A DNA stretch of 64,000 nt, taken from positions 3,100,001 to 3,164,000 of the forward strand of contig NC_070564.1 of the NCBI RefSeq assembly GCF_026914185.1, given 5' to 3'. The notes beneath the pieces are model-generated. The model ran no database searches. It had not been told where the DNA came from and was given only the letters and a program-made list of their open reading frames with translations. The DNA is from Puccinia triticina (lineage: Eukaryota > Basidiomycota > Pucciniomycetes > Pucciniales > Pucciniaceae). Positions 42,727-53,692 of the stretch are shown in pieces (position 1 is the first letter of the stretch; the number at the start of each line of letters is the position of its first letter). A program made the translations under genes and the position numbers.

Positions 42727-44129
42727 TGACTGCGAGCCAACAATCTTTGATACATAACCACTCACCAGTATGCTTTGTAAATCGGATTGGTTAATTCCAT
42801 TTTTATCGCATTTCCCCCAACTTCCGGCTCCCACGCATTGGATTCCACTTACCCAATTCTGCTTAAATGCTTCACGCTGTAATGTGAAAGAAAATGCCAA
42901 TTAAATTTCTAGGCCAAACTCGTAGTAAGAAATGCAAGAAAAAGCAGGGAAAACAGAAGTGTGAGAAGCAAACTGATTAACGGCTTAACATTGAGCGCGC
43001 CGCTGAAAAAAAAAACAGCAACTTCCTTCAGCCCTGCCCCCCAATAAACAAAAAACAGGCACCAATTGCGCCTGGATCACTTTTGGATTTTCTGATAATA
43101 TGCAAGATTGAATATCCTATCCGCAACATCTCAGTGGCTACAGGTGTAGGATCTACGGATATCTGCAGGTTTGTGAATCCAAGATCCACAAGGCATGATG
43201 GTTGTAATTCCTTAGTTTACATTTCTTTGTGTTTTTATTTTTATTTTTGAAAGATTAGTACAGGGAGAACAGTTGGGAATGAGGAGATGAGAGACCAGCA
43301 CCATTTGAAAGCTGAGATTTTTGCTCTGGGACAGGTCTGCAATCAGATGGGGATATGGTGTAGAGATCGCCAAGTGGACCCGGGTACCCGCCGCGTGTCC
43401 GGGTCGAACTTAACACAAGTCCCTTGTAAAGAACACCCTGACTTTGTTTCAGGAAGAGAGGTTTTTGCTCAATTGATGTAAAGTCAGAAAATAGAAAAAG
43501 TATGAATTGTGAAAGTAAAAGATAGTTCAAAAGTGAAAACAAGATAAATCCCATGGGGAAAAGAAATACAACCTTAAACACTTGATTACACCACAGGTGC
43601 ACTAAAAGTTTTCGGATGTGGTCCGAAAATAATCTACTGGTTTTTGGAAATATTTTGGTAAACTTTGTGGGATTGTTTGGAAAAATATTTCACAAGCCTC
43701 TTTGAAAATATTTCTTCACAAACTTATTGGAAATAGAATATTTCCTTCAACTTTTACTGGAAACAAGATATTTCCTCAAACTTATCTAAAAAGTTGGAGA
43801 AAATATTTTGTTTCTGGTAAAAGTTGGAGGAAATATTTCCTCTTACCTCATAAGTCCTCAGAAATATTTTCCTTGACTCTCAAAAGTCAAGAGAAATATT
43901 TTGAGAAATTTTTACTGTTCATGGTGGTGTGGCAAGATCCCACAGAACCTGACAGTTGACACACTGCAGGTGGTTTGTGCAGGGTGCTGGTGCAGCCCTT
44001 GCAAAGTTGCGACCGACCGGAGAAGACATCACTCAACTTCTGTCAGGCAGGCTGCTTCATCGCACATCCCTCCAAGTCCTCTGCTTTATCCTCCCCATCT
44101 CAAGTTGCTCCCCTGCGAAACACTCCCCA
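42727..44129. repeat. Non-coding, with AAATATTT-rich tandem region
   Basis: 43085-43340 is an inverted diverged copy of 1440-1680. 43655-43910 carries about nine spaced (G)AAATATTT motifs every 20-30 bp, many followed by TCCTC or preceded by TTGG, forming a loose tandem repeat. About 43920-44129 may be the unseen 5' part of the Gypsy LTR that follows, but its boundary cannot be set. Confidence 0.5.
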
Positions 44130-45468
44130 CAACTCATCCATCACTCGGGTCTGTTACTTTTCTTCTTTCTTCTGGGAATGCAGTCGCTGTTTGCTGATGT
44201 ACCAACTGGGGTTCCATGATGGGCTTTGCCCGACTAGCCGAGAAGCATATTTGAGTGTTACACGGTAAGGCTGACGGCAAAAAATTGCGCGCTGCCGATA
44301 AGATCTTAGCTCAGTCGGCAGGGCGCTGGCATGTTGGAACCAAGTTTGTTAGCTTTTTGTCTGTGGCGCTGTTCGGCAGTCGATCTCCTGGGTGGCTCCG
44401 AGGTATTATTGTTGCCGGTACCGCCAGCTGGAAGTCCATCATTCTTGGTCAGTGTCAGCCTTAGAGTCATCACAGCTGACCTAAAAGCTGCCTGTTCTAC
44501 CTTTGTTACATATAAATTACTTTATATCTTTTTCATCTTAAGAGATAACCTTGTTTTGACTTCAGATTCTGTTTCCTCATGCAATTTTGACCCTAGTTAC
44601 AACTTATCAATTCATTGTAACTATACTCCTTCCCTGAGTTACTGAGTTGTGGCGCGCTTGCGCAGTTGTGACGTGTCAGCACTACCTGGTGCGCCAAACC
44701 ACATGTACATATGTAAATTACATAAGCAAACTGTGAAAATTTTCGTAGTCAGAATCCCCCTTGCCTGAGGCGGATCCACAGACTTCAGCACACCAGAACC
44801 ACCACCCAGATAACCCCAGGATCACCACCAAAGAGCCTACTCTACTCCCAGTATACCTACCGTCACAGGCGCCTAGGATATTGACAGTAAGTAACCTCTT
44901 TCACTGAACCTTGATTATCTCAGAGGTACAACTCTGTGTCTTGCTTGATCTGCCTTTTCTTCTTGCTTTGCCTCCTCCTTGATCACAGGGCTGTCCCTCC
45001 AATTCTACAGGCCTTTGCCTCTATCTTGATCACAGGGCTGTCCCTTCAATTCTACAGGCCTTTGCCTCTATCTTGATCACAGGGCTGTCCCTTATAATCA
45101 CTTGGCCTTTGCCTCAAAATCTAGGTTGCAGGGCTGTCCCTCAGGTTTCCCATTAAGAACCTTGACTGTCCAGAGAGAAGTCTAAAAAACTGTGGCTGGA
45201 TTAAACTTATCTAATCCAGATACCCTCCTGAGAGGAAGCTGTAGCACTTCTAGCACAGATTAGCAGCACTCTTCTGAAGAGTAGCATTGCCAGTGGACGT
45301 GCATTCCCACTAGAATAACCTAGTACTTCTCTTCTATCTTATCCTGCTTGGTTTCTTTCTCTCTCTTTCTCTTTTTCTCTTACAGTTGTATTTTCTTTAT
45401 CCCAAGAAATCAAACTGTTGTCCCCCATTTCTTGTGTCCTACTGTCACTATAGAGACTCAGGCTCACA
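44130..45468 (+). repeat. Long LTR-like direct repeat, copy 1
   Basis: 1339 bp matching 52354-53692 (offset 8224) with only a few differences seen by eye (C/T at 44147, A/G near 45442). The right end, ...GGCTCACA, is followed by ATTGGGGGCCTCATCGGG, a primer-binding-site-like sequence, so it is a 5' LTR whose true left end may lie upstream. It contains a pol III A-box-like TAGCTCAGTCGG (44307-44318) and a roughly 47-bp unit (CTTGATCACAGGGCTGTCCC) repeated about three and a half times at 44970-45150. Confidence 0.8.
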
Positions 45469-46158
45469 ATTGGGGGCCTCATCGGGAAAATTACTCACCT
45501 TTTCATAATTCTAGACTGCTATAAAGCCAAAGGACTGATCCTCCTGACTAAATCAAACAAAAAACTCTTAAAAATTCGAAAAAATCACTTAAAAAAAATT
45601 TTCTACATATCCTACTAACGCTGAAAATCTTCTAAAATTATCCCAAATTGCTCTTATATTGATAAAATTCCTAACTGAACCCTTGAAAAAAAAAATTTAC
45701 GTCCTGTGTACTTGTGAAAGTGCAGAATTGCGACTCCTCCGCGCCGCTATTCATCCCTTCGTCGGACTTATCCTCCCCAGAACCCTCCATATCTTCGAAT
45801 CAAGAGGAGATAGAGAAAAACGGAGTCCGCTCAAAAGATTCTCCGCCTTATTATCTATAAATGCCGAAGTTGACCGTAAAAAAATTTGTGACGGCGCAGA
45901 CTAGCGCAGAAGACAAAAACTACGACGATAGAATAGTGACAAACCCGCGCAACGGCAATCTTATCAGTAGCTCGTCGTGGACCCCTATTGCTACTGCAAG
46001 AGCACAAAAAACTCGTTGAAAGAAGACTGTTGCTCCCGTCAATATAGCCGAGTGGAACTCTAATTCCTCAGCGAAGTCAAGCGCAAAGGAAAATAAGAAA
46101 AAAACCTCTTCTACTACGCGGAAAAGCAAGAGAATTTCTGCTAAAGCTAAATCCTCAG
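45469..46158 (+). other. Gypsy leader with primer-binding site and possible upstream exon
   Basis: The leader begins with TTGGGGGCCTCATCGGG just after the LTR. An ATG at 45861 opens a Lys/Ser/Ala-rich reading (MPKLTVKKF ... KENKKKTSSTTRKSKR) ending at a CAG|GTACTT donor at 46158/46159, with one in-frame TGA at 46017-46019. Splicing to TTAG|AAATGG (46247/46248) would join it in frame to the ORF at 46250. This exon model is inferred from splice signals and phase only. Confidence 0.45.
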
Positions 46159-46230
46159 GTACTTAACCTTTAAAAAATTCCTTATTCTTCTTTTCCTGCT
46201 CGACTACCAACTTTCCTACACGTGCTCACC

Positions 46231-48132
46231 ATGCCTCCTCACCTTAGAAATGGCAGAGACCTCTCAGCAGAACAGCGCCTCCGCTACCGCCTCAGTCCAG
46301 CCGCCGAGGAAAGGCTTCGAAGAGCTAGAGTCAGCATTGCCGCCGCTCCAAGAGGATTTCCTCAAGTTCCCGGAGGAGGAGCCGCTTCCCCCAGACACAG
46401 GGATCCCTCCGGCGCTATACCAGGCGAGAGAGACATCAATAGCTCTAGCCTCGAACAGGTCCACGCCGGTACCGCGCCCAGTAGACAGGGAACAAATGAT
46501 CCCTACGGCGAATTATCCTCAGAAGGATCAACCGCCCTCCCAGCCTACCAACCCCGAGGGTATGAGGCCGAATGCCTCCCCCAGTTTAGCCCTCCTTCCG
46601 CCCATTCAGAACCCACGACGGGAAGAGTCTTCCGGCCCGATGGATCTGATCCCAGAAGAAATGGAGCTGACAGGCCTCATCAACCTCTTCAACGATCAAT
46701 TCGACATGTTTGTCCGAGCGAGAGAGGCGCAGAACACGGCCTCGATGAAGAGACTCCTCTCCCAAGCTTCGATGACGCAAGAAATGATTATAGAGCTGGT
46801 TGGGAGAGCAGACGCTATCCGTCTATGCCAAGAATGGATCCCCAACGAGGAGCTCCATCAATTGAATCAATCTCTAGCGCAACAGAACCCGGCAGATCAA
46901 ACAATCCGCCACCATTCGCAGCTAGCCGTAGCGCCACACGCCAACTATCAACCAATGATAGCCACGCCGACTCCGGAGCCTACGGGCTTACAGTACCGAG
47001 TACCAACGCAGGAGTTCCAGGGTCCTACCCCTTCCAACCGTCAGGAACTTCCACAACCGCGTCCAGAAGGTCAGATTTACCACGGCCCTCAAATGCCGCA
47101 GCAACCACCGCCGCCGCCGCCGCCACAAGCGCTCCAAGTGAGGCCAATACCAGCTTCTATACCGCGAGAGGTGGTTCAATTGTTCCGCCCCAGCCCTCAT
47201 TATCAACCTGGCGGGGTCAATCCACCCCATTATCCTCACACGCAGCAAGGATACGCAGACCACAACCCCCCTCATCCTCAAGACAATTGGAGAGGATCAG
47301 GGAGGAACTGGAGACGCCCCCAGGACGACACTCAGAGAGTACTAGAGATAGGAGAATACCTGATGAGAGCCACACGAGGAGTGAGGAGAATCTATGGACG
47401 CGGGAGAGCCAGAGGGAGAGGCCCTTACTAGATGAATCTTTACCCAAAAGTTCCTTAAGTAGTGATTCACCACTAGGCCTCAGTTTAGATATTGATAATC
47501 TCTCTGATCCTTCAAATAGAGAATTTTTTCTCAATAACCTTAACTCTGAAATGTCTAGAAATGGTCCCTTGTTCCTAGAAGAAAAATTACAAGTCTTGTT
47601 CTCTAAATTTCTCTCTGAATTATCTGGTACTGTTGAAACCATTCCTGGTACTCTTCTTGAATCTTGTGTCAGCAATTTTAAAGATGTCCTGAATCATTCA
47701 ATTCTTGATCTGTTTAAAGATGAATTCATTCCCTTTTTGCTTGATCAAATCCTGAATAACATAGGTGAAAGTGCCAGAGAGAAGTCCACAGTGAATAACA
47801 ATGTATTAGAACAACTGAAGAAACACATAGATGATAAGTTTGAGACAGTTCAAGATTTGATTCTGGTAAATGAATCACAATGTCATTCTAACATGGATAC
47901 AATTGGCCAAAATCTGAAAGATTTTGAAGAGAAAGTGAGCAACAATCTTACTTCCATTGGTAATCAGATCAATGACCTTCATGCCAATGAGCACAACAGA
48001 TTTGAACAATCTAAGAGAAGATTCAGTGACATATCTTCTGTAGTAAACACTGTGAGCTCAAAGCTGGATTCCGTGTTAATACCAGATGACAGAGACCAAC
48101 CCCCTCATCTCTTATACAATAATCCCTTCTAG
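46231..48132 (+). CDS. Gypsy Gag N-terminal region (ORF1), ends at TAG
   Basis: The frame opens at 46222 but the ATG at 46231 (CACCATGC context, MPPHLRNGRD) is preferred. It runs 633 codons. The first 400 residues are Arg/Pro/Ser-rich and GC-rich in sequence. From about 47440 the DNA becomes AT-rich and the protein becomes helical/coiled-coil (FLNNLNSEMS, QLKKHIDDKFETVQDL). TAG at 48130-48132 separates it from the Gag core, which continues in the same frame with no other stop. It may be read through, or the TAG may be a CAG mutation. The first 1.2 kb overlaps a second long ORF. Confidence 0.7.
   Translation: MPPHLRNGRDLSAEQRLRYRLSPAAEERLRRARVSIAAAPRGFPQVPGGGAASPRHRDPSGAIPGERDINSSSLEQVHAGTAPSRQGTNDPYGELSSEGSTALPAYQPRGYEAECLPQFSPPSAHSEPTTGRVFRPDGSDPRRNGADRPHQPLQRSIRHVCPSERGAEHGLDEETPLPSFDDARNDYRAGWESRRYPSMPRMDPQRGAPSIESISSATEPGRSNNPPPFAASRSATRQLSTNDSHADSGAYGLTVPSTNAGVPGSYPFQPSGTSTTASRRSDLPRPSNAAATTAAAAATSAPSEANTSFYTARGGSIVPPQPSLSTWRGQSTPLSSHAARIRRPQPPSSSRQLERIREELETPPGRHSESTRDRRIPDESHTRSEENLWTRESQRERPLLDESLPKSSLSSDSPLGLSLDIDNLSDPSNREFFLNNLNSEMSRNGPLFLEEKLQVLFSKFLSELSGTVETIPGTLLESCVSNFKDVLNHSILDLFKDEFIPFLLDQILNNIGESAREKSTVNNNVLEQLKKHIDDKFETVQDLILVNESQCHSNMDTIGQNLKDFEEKVSNNLTSIGNQINDLHANEHNRFEQSKRRFSDISSVVNTVSSKLDSVLIPDDRDQPPHLLYNNPF
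46250..47431 (+). CDS. Overlapping accessory ORF in gag (+1 frame)
   Basis: 393 codons fully nested in gag, in the +1 frame, starting 19 nt after the gag ATG with a favourable ATGG context. Composition is protein-like: a helical acidic block (EEMELTGLINLFNDQFDMF, then MKRLLSQASMTQEMIIELVGR), a Pro-rich middle, and an Arg/Gly-rich end (GRGRARGRGPY) typical of RNA binding. Its end coincides with a sharp drop in GC content of the DNA. It may be translated by leaky scanning or from a spliced RNA. No family recognised. Either frame could be the by-product, but the structure of both argues for dual coding. Confidence 0.55.
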   Translation: MAETSQQNSASATASVQPPRKGFEELESALPPLQEDFLKFPEEEPLPPDTGIPPALYQARETSIALASNRSTPVPRPVDREQMIPTANYPQKDQPPSQPTNPEGMRPNASPSLALLPPIQNPRREESSGPMDLIPEEMELTGLINLFNDQFDMFVRAREAQNTASMKRLLSQASMTQEMIIELVGRADAIRLCQEWIPNEELHQLNQSLAQQNPADQTIRHHSQLAVAPHANYQPMIATPTPEPTGLQYRVPTQEFQGPTPSNRQELPQPRPEGQIYHGPQMPQQPPPPPPPQALQVRPIPASIPREVVQLFRPSPHYQPGGVNPPHYPHTQQGYADHNPPHPQDNWRGSGRNWRRPQDDTQRVLEIGEYLMRATRGVRRIYGRGRARGRGPY

Positions 48133-51100
48133 AATGTCCACCATAAGCAACAACAGGAACACAGACCTCCTCCTCCTGTTCCTACTCCTGAACCCCAGAG
48201 ACCACCAAGAGATAACTTTCCTAAGCCTGCTAGCAATACTCCTGAGGCTAAGACCCAAGAGGAATTCCCCTACATTGATCATGGAGCAATAGACTTTGAA
48301 ATGAGGAAGGAACTGTGGAAAGGTATCCCCAAAAATGGAGACTGGGAGAAATTCTCTGGAGAATTACCTTACAATCATGAGCTTTGGATTAAAAACACTG
48401 ATATCCTGGTCAGAGACTACTTGATGCTGGATAACATGATAATCAGTAGATTAACAATCTTGTTAACTGACACTGCAAGGAATTGGTACCTAGGCATCAG
48501 AGACCAGTATGGAAACAAATCTTGGGCTTGGTGGAAGAATGCCATCAGAAACAAGTTTGGCACTGAGAACTGGAAATGGAAAATGCAACAAGAGTTTGAG
48601 AATGATCACTTTGCCTATGATGGGAGGAAAATCCATAAATGGTTTGGTAATCAGAGAGAAAGACTGAAAGCTTATCAACCTGAACTCAGTCAGTATCTTA
48701 TTTGTGAGAAAATCTTAAAGCAATGCCCTCCAAACCTTGAGCATGCTATTAAAAGCAGATACAAAAGAGATGCCACTGAAATGAGTTTTGAGGATATGGT
48801 TATAATTGCTGAAGAGGTCATAGACAGAGTCATGAAAAGGAACAAGCCTGTGACAAACAATTATAACACTCCAAACAGATCCCACTGGAGAAGCAATCCT
48901 GCCCCTGAGAAAACTGATAAGCCAACTGACTCCTCTGCCAAAAAGAATCCTGTCTCTGCCCCTGAGAAAGAAAAACTTATATGCCATTTCTGTAAACAAA
49001 CTGGTCACTTCTCCAGGGAATGCCCTAAGAAGAAGAACAGGATCAATAATGTAGGAATAGATGATGATGATGATCCCAAGAGTGACAATGGAGAAGATCA
49101 AGGTGAACCACACAAGTCTGAATCAGAACTAGATGAAGAAGAAGAGAATCATAGAACCAATCATATGATTCTTGCCATGGACAATGGGAATGGTGCCAAT
49201 TATGACCCCTTAGTTGATTTTGATTTTGGAACACATGCTGTAGAGTGTGAGATAAACCAAGACTTCTCCATTGCTGAAATTCAAGCTGAAACTCATCAAC
49301 CCCAGACATGGGACAAATCCTGCCAGTCTTCCCACATAGAGGATGCTAGACTGATGAAATGTAAACCTGATAGAGGAAAATCTCATCTTACTGGAAAAGC
49401 AAATCTTACCACTGTCCTTATTGAATCCAGAGAACAATCATGTCTTCTTGATAGTGGAGCTTCTTGCTCAATCATCAGCAACAAATTGCTAGACTCTATA
49501 TTACCAGAATGGGAAAACAAGCTCATGCCAATTAACCATGCAAAATTTCACAGCTGTAGTGACCAATTACAACCAATGGGCATAATAGAAATAGCTTTGA
49601 TTTTTCCTCACACTAAAGGCTCTATCAGAATTCTAGCAGAATTTGTAGTCATGAAAAATGCAAGAATTGACTATCTTATCCTTGGAAATGATTACATGTC
49701 TCTTTATGGCTTTGACATCACAAACAGCAAAGAGAGATTCTTTACCATTGGAAATGAGAACAAGAGGAAGAAATTCAGTTTTAAGTCTCATCATCTGGAG
49801 AAAATGAGCCCTTCCAATGAAATTTCTGCTGTAAAGAAGTCCAATCCTCAACTGCAGAAATTTATTACAGAAGAACTCTGTGAAGCCAAGTTCAGTGATA
49901 AGTTGACTATTGAGCAAAAGGAGAAGCTGTTTGAAGTCCTCCACAATAACAACCTTGCCTTTTCCAATACCAACCAGCCCCTTGGTGCCATTAAAGGTCA
50001 TGAAGTTCATATCAAATTGACAACTGAGAGACCCTATCCTCCTCTCCTCAGAAGACCTCCTTATCCTGCCAGCCCCAAAAGCAGAGAAGCTCTTGAACAA
50101 CACATTGAGGAACTAGTAAACCTGAATGTTCTAAGGAAAGTTGGTCATAATGAAGTAGTTGAGATCACTACTCCTGTAATCATTGCCTGGCACAATGGAA
50201 AGTCCAGAATGGTAGGAGACTTCAGAGCTTTGAATTCATACACTGCTTCAGACAGGTATCCCATTCCCAAGATCAGTGAGACTCTGAACAACCTGGCCAA
50301 AGCTAAGTATCTGACTAGCATGGATGTACTCAAAGGTTTTCACCAGAATGTCATTGCAGAAGATTCCAGACATCTACTCAGGATTATTATGCACAAAGGA
50401 ATCTATGAGTACCTTAGAATGCCCTTTGGGATCAAGAATGCCCCCTCTCATTTCCAGAGAATGATGGACATTGAATTCAGAAAGGAAATTGATGAGAAGT
50501 GGGTCATTATCTACATTGATGATATCATCATTATGTCCAACACTTGGGAGGAACACCTCAATAGGATAGACAGAATCCTGAAAGTTGTCATTAACATGAA
50601 CATGAAAATCTCCTTGAAGAAGTGTAACTTTGGATTTGATCAGATCAAAGCTCTAGGCCATCTTGTGTCTGGTATTGCCATAGGAATAGACCAGAATAAA
50701 GTAGCTGCTGTCCTCCAAAAACCTGTGCCTAGTAGTAGGAAAGAAATGCAATCATTTCTTGGTTTTGCTGGGTACTACAGACAACACATTGAGAAGTTTT
50801 CAGAGATAGCCAAACCTCTGACTGAGCTGACAAGGATTGATGTCATATATGAGATGACTCATCATAGAATAGTAGCCTACAACTTGTTAAAAGAGAAACT
50901 GACCACAGCTCCATTGCTATTGTTTCCTGACTGGGCCCATCCTTTCACACTATATGTAGATGCTAGTATGACTGGTCTAGGTGCTGCTTTACATCAAGTC
51001 CAAGTCATTGATGGAGTGAGAAAAGAAGGACCCATTGTTTTCATATCCAGACAACTGAAGGACAGTGAAACAAGATATGGTGCTAGTCAACTTGAATGCT

Positions 51101-52443
51101 TATGTCTGGTTTGGGCCCTGGAAAAACTCCATTACTACTTGGATGGCAGTGTATTTCATGTTGTAACAGACTGCACAGCTTTGAGATCACTATTGAACAT
51201 GAAGACTCCCAACAGACATATGCTCAGGTGGCAGATTGCTATTCAAGAATACAGAGGCAATATGACCATAATCCACAGAGATGGGAATATTCACAAGAAT
51301 GCTGATGGACTGAGCAGATGGGCTTTGCCAAATGATCCCAGTAACCCTGCTTATGACCCAGAAGACAAGGATGATGATAGATTCCCCATCATGGGCATAC
51401 ATGTCTCTACTTTCAAGAATGAGTTCTTTGACTCAGTGAGAGAAGGCTACAAGCAAGACAAGAACACTACCATATTGTCTGAACTTTTGTTGAAAGATGC
51501 TAAAGATGCCCAGTTAAAAAATTCCTTACAAGATCCTTGGAGAAAGCTATATGATGAAGGAAGATTCTCCATATTTGATGGCCTCATCTACTTCAGAGAG
51601 AAACACAACTCTGTCCTAGTCCTAGCTGACAAAGAAAGTATCAACACCATCTTGCATGAATGCCATGACAGTGTCTACTCTGGTCATCTTTCTGAAGATA
51701 GGACTTTAGAAAAAGTAGCTGATACTGCTTGGTGGGCTAACTGGAAACAAGACACTGGTGAATACTGCTCCTCCTGTGATAGATGCCAGAAAGCAAATAA
51801 AGCCACAGGCAAAAGATTTGGACTGCTTATGAAAATTGAGGAACCTTCAAAACCATGGGATGTTATTAACATGGATTGGGTAACTTCCTTGTCCCCTGGA
51901 GGAGCTGCTAGTTTCAATGCTTGTCTGGTAATAGTGGACAGATACTCTAAGACCCCTATATTTGTACCCTGCTTCAAGGATGACTCTGCCATGGACACTG
52001 CCATACTGTTTTGGAACAGAGTAATGCCTAGGACTGGAATCCCCAGAATCATCATCTCTGATAGAGACCCTAAGTTCACATCTGAATTCTGGACTGGTTT
52101 GCATAGTATGCTAGGAACAAAACTCTCCTTCTCCACTGCTTACCACCCCCAGACTGATGGATTAGCTGAAAGGATGATTCAAACACTTGAAGATATGATC
52201 AGAAGATTTTGTGCATATGGTCTAGAATTCAAAGACAATGATGGTTACACTCATGATTGGGTTTCACTTCTACCAATCCTTGAGCTAGCATATTGCACCA
52301 GCATACATTCAACCACTGGAAAACCCCCTGCCATCCTAGAAAAAGGCTGGATCCAACTCATCCATCACTTGGGTCTGTTACTTTTCTTCTTTCTTCTGGG
52401 AATGCAGTCGCTGTTTGCTGATGTACCAACTGGGGTTCCATGA
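48133..52443 (+). CDS. Gypsy Gag core and Pol, truncated in integrase
   Basis: In frame with ORF1 after the TAG; the first Met is at 48301. Domains: retrotransposon Gag core (NWYLGIRDQ, about 48480), CCHC knuckle ([14 protein letters not shown], about 48982-49023) and aspartic protease (LLDSGASCS, about 49450). Reverse transcriptase (IYIDDIIIM, about 50512), RNase H ([10 protein letters not shown], about 50955) and integrase follow. Integrase has an H..H..CDRCQ finger at 51.66-51.78 kb and the core [24 protein letters not shown]. The frame diverges from the neighbouring Gypsy pol after EKGWI and ends in LTR-derived residues ([10 protein letters not shown]...). The rest of integrase and any chromodomain are missing, so this copy is defective although RT residues are intact. 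Confidence 0.9.
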   Translation, partial: NVHHKQQQEHRPPPPVPTPEPQRPPRDNFPKPASNTPEAKTQEEFPYIDHGAIDFEMRKELWKGIPKNGDWEKFSGELPYNHELWIKNTDILVRDYLMLDNMIISRLTILLTDTARNWYLGIRDQYGNKSWAWWKNAIRNKFGTENWKWKMQQEFENDHFAYDGRKIHKWFGNQRERLKAYQPELSQYLICEKILKQCPPNLEHAIKSRYKRDATEMSFEDMVIIAEEVIDRVMKRNKPVTNNYNTPNRSHWRSNPAPEKTDKPTDSSAKKNPVSAPEKEKLICHFCKQTGHFSRECPKKKNRINNVGIDDDDDPKSDNGEDQGEPHKSESELDEEEENHRTNHMILAMDNGNGANYDPLVDFDFGTHAVECEINQDFSIAEIQAETHQPQTWDKSCQSSHIEDARLMKCKPDRGKSHLTGKANLTTVLIESREQSCLLDSGASCSIISNKLLDSILPEWENKLMPINHAKFHSCSDQLQPMGIIEIALIFPHTKGSIRILAEFVVMKNARIDYLILGNDYMSLYGFDITNSKERFFTIGNENKRKKFSFKSHHLEKMSPSNEISAVKKSNPQLQKFITEELCEAKFSDKLTIEQKEKLFEVLHNNNLAFSNTNQPLGAIKGHEVHIKLTTERPYPPLLRRPPYPASPKSREALEQHIEELVNLNVLRKVGHNEVVEITTPVIIAWHNGKSRMVGDFRALNSYTASDRYPIPKISETLNNLAKAKYLTSMDVLKGFHQNVIAEDSRHLLRIIMHKGIYEYLRMPFGIKNAPSHFQRMMDIEFRKEIDEKWVIIYIDDIIIMSNTWEEHLNRIDRILKVVINMNMKISLKKCNFGFDQIKALGHLVSGIAIGIDQNKVAAVLQKPVPSSRKEMQSFLGFAGYYRQHIEKFSEIAKPLTELTRIDVIYEMTHHRIVAYNLLKEKLTTAPLLLFPDWAHPFTLYVDASMTGLGAALHQVQVIDGVRKEGPIVFISRQLKDSETRYGASQLECLCLVWALEKLHYYLDGSVFHVVTDCTALRSLLNMKTPNRHMLRWQIAIQEYRGNMTIIHRDGNIHKNADGLSRWALPNDPSNPAYDPEDKDDDRFPIMGIHVSTFKNEFFDSVREGYKQDKNTTILSELLLKDAKDAQLKNSLQDPWRKLYDEGRFSIFDGLIYFREKHNSVLVLADKESINTILHECHDSVYSGHLSEDRTLEKVADTAWWANWKQDTGEYCSSCDRCQKANKATGKRFGLLMKIEEPSKPWDVINMDWVTSLSPGGAASFNACLVIVDRYSKTPIFVPCFKDDSAMDTAILFWNRVMPRTGIPRIIISDRDPKFTSEFWTGLHSMLGTKLSFSTAYHPQTDGLAERMIQTLEDMIRRFCAYGLEFKDNDGYTHDWVSLLPILELAYCTSIHSTTGKPPAILEKGWIQLIHHLGLLLFFFLLGMQSLFADVPTGVP

Positions 52444-53692
52444 TGGGCTTTGCCCGACTAGCCGAGAAGCATATTTGAGTGTTACACGGTAAGGCTGACG
52501 GCAAAAAATTGCGCGCTGCCGATAAGATCTTAGCTCAGTCGGCAGGGCGCTGGCATGTTGGAACCAAGTTTGTTAGCTTTTTGTCTGTGGCGCTGTTCGG
52601 CAGTCGATCTCCTGGGTGGCTCCGAGGTATTATTGTTGCCGGTACCGCCAGCTGGAAGTCCATCATTCTTGGTCAGTGTCAGCCTTAGAGTCATCACAGC
52701 TGACCTAAAAGCTGCCTGTTCTACCTTTGTTACATATAAATTACTTTATATCTTTTTCATCTTAAGAGATAACCTTGTTTTGACTTCAGATTCTGTTTCC
52801 TCATGCAATTTTGACCCTAGTTACAACTTATCAATTCATTGTAACTATACTCCTTCCCTGAGTTACTGAGTTGTGGCGCGCTTGCGCAGTTGTGACGTGT
52901 CAGCACTACCTGGTGCGCCAAACCACATGTACATATGTAAATTACATAAGCAAACTGTGAAAATTTTCGTAGTCAGAATCCCCCTTGCCTGAGGCGGATC
53001 CACAGACTTCAGCACACCAGAACCACCACCCAGATAACCCCAGGATCACCACCAAAGAGCCTACTCTACTCCCAGTATACCTACCGTCACAGGCGCCTAG
53101 GATATTGACAGTAAGTAACCTCTTTCACTGAACCTTGATTATCTCAGAGGTACAACTCTGTGTCTTGCTTGATCTGCCTTTTCTTCTTGCTTTGCCTCCT
53201 CCTTGATCACAGGGCTGTCCCTCCAATTCTACAGGCCTTTGCCTCTATCTTGATCACAGGGCTGTCCCTTCAATTCTACAGGCCTTTGCCTCTATCTTGA
53301 TCACAGGGCTGTCCCTTATAATCACTTGGCCTTTGCCTCAAAATCTAGGTTGCAGGGCTGTCCCTCAGGTTTCCCATTAAGAACCTTGACTGTCCAGAGA
53401 GAAGTCTAAAAAACTGTGGCTGGATTAAACTTATCTAATCCAGATACCCTCCTGAGAGGAAGCTGTAGCACTTCTAGCACAGATTAGCAGCACTCTTCTG
53501 AAGAGTAGCATTGCCAGTGGACGTGCATTCCCACTAGAATAACCTAGTACTTCTCTTCTATCTTATCCTGCTTGGTTTCTTTCTCTCTCTTTCTCTTTTT
53601 CTCTTACAGTTGTATTTTCTTTATCCCAAGAAATCAAACTGTTGTCCCCCATTTCTTGTGTCCTGCTGTCACTATAGAGACTCAGGCTCACA
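52354..53692 (+). repeat. Long LTR-like direct repeat, copy 2
   Basis: Matches 44130-45468 over its whole length, including the A-box-like TAGCTCAGTCGG (52531-52542) and the roughly 47-bp tandem units (about 53195-53375). Its left end is fused to integrase sequence; its right end GGCTCACA is fused directly to protease-region sequence of a different Gypsy copy. Confidence 0.82.

Larger units (their letters stand above)
44130..53692 (+). mobile_element. Ty3/Gypsy element with long LTRs, 3'-truncated pol
   Basis: It comprises LTR-like copy 1, leader, gag, pol and LTR-like copy 2. Pol stops abruptly inside integrase (...EKGWI at about 52353) and continues into the LTR-like repeat, so the end of pol and the start of the 3' LTR were lost by deletion. 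The LTR copies are nearly identical. The element is plus strand. Confidence 0.75.

Noticed and set aside
44295..44390. A functional tRNA gene
   Set aside because: The A box is perfect but I could not fold a complete acceptor stem or find a proper B box, so it is kept only as a tRNA-like finding.
44255..44645. Short ORFs repeated at 52479-52869
   Set aside because: Part of the long LTR-like direct repeat; no protein family.
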